7,275 nt of DNA from Acidocella sp. (lineage in GTDB: Bacteria; Pseudomonadota; Alphaproteobacteria; Acetobacterales; Acetobacteraceae): assembly GCA_028687415.1 (NCBI GenBank), contig JAQUAC010000109.1, positions 1 to 7,275 on the forward strand, in the 5' to 3' direction. A program made the translations under genes and the position numbers. A model generated the notes under the pieces. It made no database searches. It worked only from the letters and a program-made list of their open reading frames with translations, and was not told where the DNA came from. How positions within the stretch are numbered: position 1 is the stretch's first letter; the number at the start of each line of letters is the position of its first letter. Below are positions 5,512 to 7,275 of this stretch, in pieces.

Positions 5512-6855
5512 TTAAATGTTTGCGGTATCGCGGATGCGGTACCAAGTCTCGACCACCGGCACCATGACGGGGGCAAATGCGTGGAAGGCATGGCTGGGGA
5601 AAGCAATATCGTCGAAGGCGGTGTGGCCTTCCTTGTCGCCCAAAACTTGTAGCGCGATCTTGTGGCCGAACCAGGTGGAGCGCGAGACGCCGGTGCCGCA
5701 ATACCCCATGGCGTAATGAATACCAGAAGGCGTTGTCCCCAGATGCGGCAGTTCGTCAAAGGTGTAGCCGATCTGACCTGACCAGCCATGGGTTATGGCG
5801 TAGGGCGCCAGTTGCGGGAAAGTTTGCAGCATATCCCTAGCCAGATGCGCATAGGCACGCGGTGAATCCGCCGCCGCAAGATGCCCGGTGCGCCCGCCCC
5901 AGACGATGGCGTTATCCTCCGGCACGGCGCGGAAATAGAAGAACACACGGTTGGTATTGCCGTACATGCGGCGCTTCGGCACCAGTTCGTCCAGCAGTGC
6001 CTGGGGCAGGGTTTCGGTGGCGATCAGCGCCGAGCCGACGGGCACGATGCGCTTGTCGAAATAGCCATTAAGATGCTTGGTATAGCCGTTGGTGGCGACG
6101 ATGACGTTACGCGCCACCAACTTACCCCGCGCGGTATGAATGGTGAAACCGGCAGTACCGGGCTCTACTACCTCCGCGCCGGTCTGGCCCAGCACCACGC
6201 CGCCCGCCGCCTCCACCCGATGCAGCAGCCCCTGGTGATACAGCCCCGGATGCAACCCGCAATCGCCGGGCAAAACCGAACCGCCGAAAAAGCGGTTACT
6301 GCCGATCTCCTTGTGCTGCTCGGCGCGCGGCACGGCGAAGGAGTCGACACCCGCATAGCGGCGCAGATCCTCCATGTCCCGCGCCATCGCCTCGTAATGC
6401 TCTGGGCGCATCGCGGCGCGGAAGCGCCCGCTCTGCTGGAAGCGGCACTCGATACCCTCACGCGTGACAAGCTCTTTCAGGTAATCAAGCATCGCCACGC
6501 CATCTTTCAGCATCGCCACGGCCTTGGCCTCGCCGTGCAGCTCAATGAGACGCTTCACCCGGAATTTCTGGTTACCGCTGCCAACCTGCCCGCCATTACG
6601 GGTACTGGCCCCAAAACCGGGCACGCCCCGTTCCAGTACCGCCACCCTCCGCCCCCGGCGCAGCAGTGTCAGCGCGGCGGACAAGCCGGTGAACCCGCCC
6701 CCGATAATGGCGACATCAACGCGAGCAGGTAGCGGCTTCAGCCCTGCCTGCGGTGGCGCGGCCTCCCACCAATACGGGGAAAACTTCAGCGTCTGTAAGG
6801 AGGTTTGGCTTCCCCCCCGGGCCAGGGCGCTTACAGTCCAGCTCTCGGTCGACAT
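5512..6855 (-). CDS. FAD-dependent amine/amino-acid oxidoreductase (DadA/OrdL/PuuB type)
   Basis: A 447-residue flavoprotein of the D-amino-acid-oxidase-like superfamily. The Rossmann motif is VAIIGGGFTGLSAA (48-61) with the ribose-binding acid E75 (VAVLERG), followed by FGASTRNGGQVG (81-92), typical of the OrdL/gamma-glutamylputrescine oxidase group. The C-terminus has GWSGQIGYTFDELPHLG and GYCGTGVSRSTWFG (about 384-397), which close the FAD site. It probably oxidises a C-N bond of an amine, N-substituted amino acid or gamma-glutamylamine to an imine. PYWWEA (28-32 region) near the N-terminus is also common in this group. I placed the start at 6855 (MSTESWTVS) because the frame further upstream runs through the promoter region and into the divergent gene; GGTGG and a more distant GGAG precede this ATG. 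The substrate cannot be read from sequence. Confidence 0.88.
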   Translation of the reverse strand: MSTESWTVSALARGGSQTSLQTLKFSPYWWEAAPPQAGLKPLPARVDVAIIGGGFTGLSAALTLLRRGRRVAVLERGVPGFGASTRNGGQVGSGNQKFRVKRLIELHGEAKAVAMLKDGVAMLDYLKELVTREGIECRFQQSGRFRAAMRPEHYEAMARDMEDLRRYAGVDSFAVPRAEQHKEIGSNRFFGGSVLPGDCGLHPGLYHQGLLHRVEAAGGVVLGQTGAEVVEPGTAGFTIHTARGKLVARNVIVATNGYTKHLNGYFDKRIVPVGSALIATETLPQALLDELVPKRRMYGNTNRVFFYFRAVPEDNAIVWGGRTGHLAAADSPRAYAHLARDMLQTFPQLAPYAITHGWSGQIGYTFDELPHLGTTPSGIHYAMGYCGTGVSRSTWFGHKIALQVLGDKEGHTAFDDIAFPSHAFHAFAPVMVPVVETWYRIRDTANI

Positions 6856-6884
6856 TTTCCACCATACTCCGGGCAAAATTTCTA

Positions 6885-6911
6885 TTGCATGATGTACAAA
6901 ATGTTTGCATG
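6885..6911. repeat. Direct repeat of TTGCATG, candidate additional regulator half-sites
   Basis: TTGCATG occurs at 6885-6891 and again at 6905-6911, start-to-start distance 20 bp, about two helical turns. The first copy opens an imperfect palindrome TTGCATGATGTACAA (6885-6899); the second overlaps the left edge of the perfect palindrome at 6908-6925. The arrangement suggests two neighbouring sites for the same DNA-binding protein, but the repeats are short. Confidence 0.35.
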
Positions 6912-6933
6912 TATTGCAATACATGATTATACG
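6905..6933 (+). promoter_or_regulatory. Candidate promoter of the glutamine-synthetase-like gene
   Basis: TTGCAT (6905-6910) and TATACG (6928-6933) are separated by 17 bp, giving a weak sigma-70-like promoter. The spacer is almost exactly the 18-bp palindrome, the arrangement expected for repression. On the opposite strand, TTGCAA (6919-6914) at the centre of the palindrome could serve as a -35 for the oxidoreductase gene with TACATC (6896-6891) as a poor -10, so one operator could control both directions. A small CAGCC/GGCTG hairpin (6935-6949) lies in the + leader. Confidence 0.35.
6908..6925. promoter_or_regulatory. Perfect 18-bp palindrome, probable operator in the divergent promoter region
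   Basis: CATGTATTGCAATACATG is identical to its reverse complement over all 18 bases. It lies in the 130-bp gap between the divergently transcribed flavin oxidoreductase and glutamine-synthetase-like genes and overlaps plausible promoter elements for both. A homodimeric helix-turn-helix repressor is the likely partner; its family cannot be told from the site alone, and no regulator gene for this module is inside the window. Confidence 0.6.
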
Positions 6934-6985
6934 GCAGCCCAGGCGGCTGGAGGGCCGCACGAACCCTAAACACGGAGAGCAAGGA

Positions 6986-7275
6986 ATGTTGGACGCGGTT
7001 GGCCCCAGCAAGCGTTTGGCCGAGGGAAGCCTGCAGGCTCCCGGCACAAAAGACTTAGACGCCGCCAAGGCATTTTTGCAGATGCATGGGGTCAACTATG
7101 TGCTGGCACAGTTTGTCGATATCCACGGCACTGCCAAGAGCAAGTCGGTTCCAGTCTCGCATTTGGAGGATATTCTGACCTCCGGCGCAGGCTTTGCCGG
7201 AGGCGGGGTAAACGGGCTGGCGCTGCAACCGCATGAGGGCGAATACATCGTGGTGGGCGACCTCTCGACCCTCAC
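6986..7275 (+). CDS. glnT: Glutamine synthetase family protein, GlnT / gamma-glutamylamine synthetase type (partial, 3' end outside window)
   Basis: The first 96 codons of a gene cut by the window edge. After a 25-residue leader the sequence AKAFLQMHGVNYVLAQFVDI (27-46) and HGTAKSKSVPVSHLEDIL (47-64) matches the N-terminal beta-grasp domain of glutamine synthetases ('V-x-F-x-D-x-x-G-x-x-K-x-x-x-V-P'), continuing with GAGFAGGG and VVGDLSTL. The form fits the GlnT/GMAS group, which joins glutamate to ammonia or to an amine using ATP, rather than housekeeping GlnA. The catalytic domain is not visible, so the substrate is open. The ATG follows GGAG (6974-6977) at 8 bp. Divergence from an OrdL/PuuB-like oxidase supports a role in gamma-glutamylated amine catabolism (inference). 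Confidence 0.85.
   Translation, partial: MLDAVGPSKRLAEGSLQAPGTKDLDAAKAFLQMHGVNYVLAQFVDIHGTAKSKSVPVSHLEDILTSGAGFAGGGVNGLALQPHEGEYIVVGDLSTL

Noticed and set aside
5881..6732. 283-codon frame on the + strand within the oxidoreductase gene
   Set aside because: Antisense shadow of a gene whose FAD motifs are clear on the other strand; no recognisable domain.
6856..7095. 80-codon N-terminal extension of the flavin oxidoreductase
   Set aside because: It would run through the palindromic promoter region and overlap the divergent synthetase gene; the sequence does not resemble any part of the family.

Overview
The window looks like a chromosomal stretch of a moderately GC-rich proteobacterium. Acid-tolerant Alphaproteobacteria such as Acetobacteraceae are my guess, from the gene mix and protein style; no marker in the window settles taxonomy. 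It carries two separate catabolic modules that face each other, each with its own control region.

Module 1 (about 1-5023, + strand) is a complete six-gene multicomponent phenol hydroxylase operon in the canonical order dmpK-L-M-N-O-P: assembly protein P0, hydroxylase beta subunit P1, effector P2, diiron alpha subunit P3, small subunit P4, and the [2Fe-2S]/FAD reductase P5. All six genes are intact, closely spaced and preceded by Shine-Dalgarno-like sequences. The diiron ligands (E106, E136, H139, E197, E231, H234 of P3) and the ferredoxin cysteines (C37, C42, C45, C77 of P5) are all present, so the enzyme should be functional: NADH to P5 to the P3 diiron centre, modulated by P2, hydroxylating phenol or methylphenols to catechols. 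The 3' end of a LysR-type regulator gene lies just upstream on the same strand. No sigma-54 promoter is visible in the 125-bp gap; a TATAAT box, a TTGACG/TAGACA pair and a small palindrome are there instead. No dmpQ ferredoxin and no ring-cleavage dioxygenase follows dmpP.

Module 2 (5086-7275) is an amine or amino-acid catabolic set. On the - strand, a DadA/OrdL/PuuB-type FAD oxidoreductase is followed 21 bp later by a RidA-family protein that appears to lack the family's catalytic arginine. Diverging from the oxidoreductase on the + strand is the start of a glutamine-synthetase-family gene (GlnT / gamma-glutamylamine synthetase type), cut by the window end. Together they suggest gamma-glutamylation of an amine, flavin-dependent oxidation of the adduct, and clean-up of a reactive imine. 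The 130-bp divergent promoter region contains a perfect 18-bp palindrome, a strong operator candidate for an unseen regulator.

The two modules converge at 5024-5085, where a long GC-rich hairpin is well placed as a shared terminator. I see no mobile elements, tRNAs, rRNAs or CRISPR arrays. There is no gene-free stretch longer than 300 bases. I do not see a wholly new system. The most unusual points are the apparent LysR rather than NtrC-type control of the phenol hydroxylase, the hairpin between dmpN and dmpO, the arginine-less RidA protein, and the palindromic operator.
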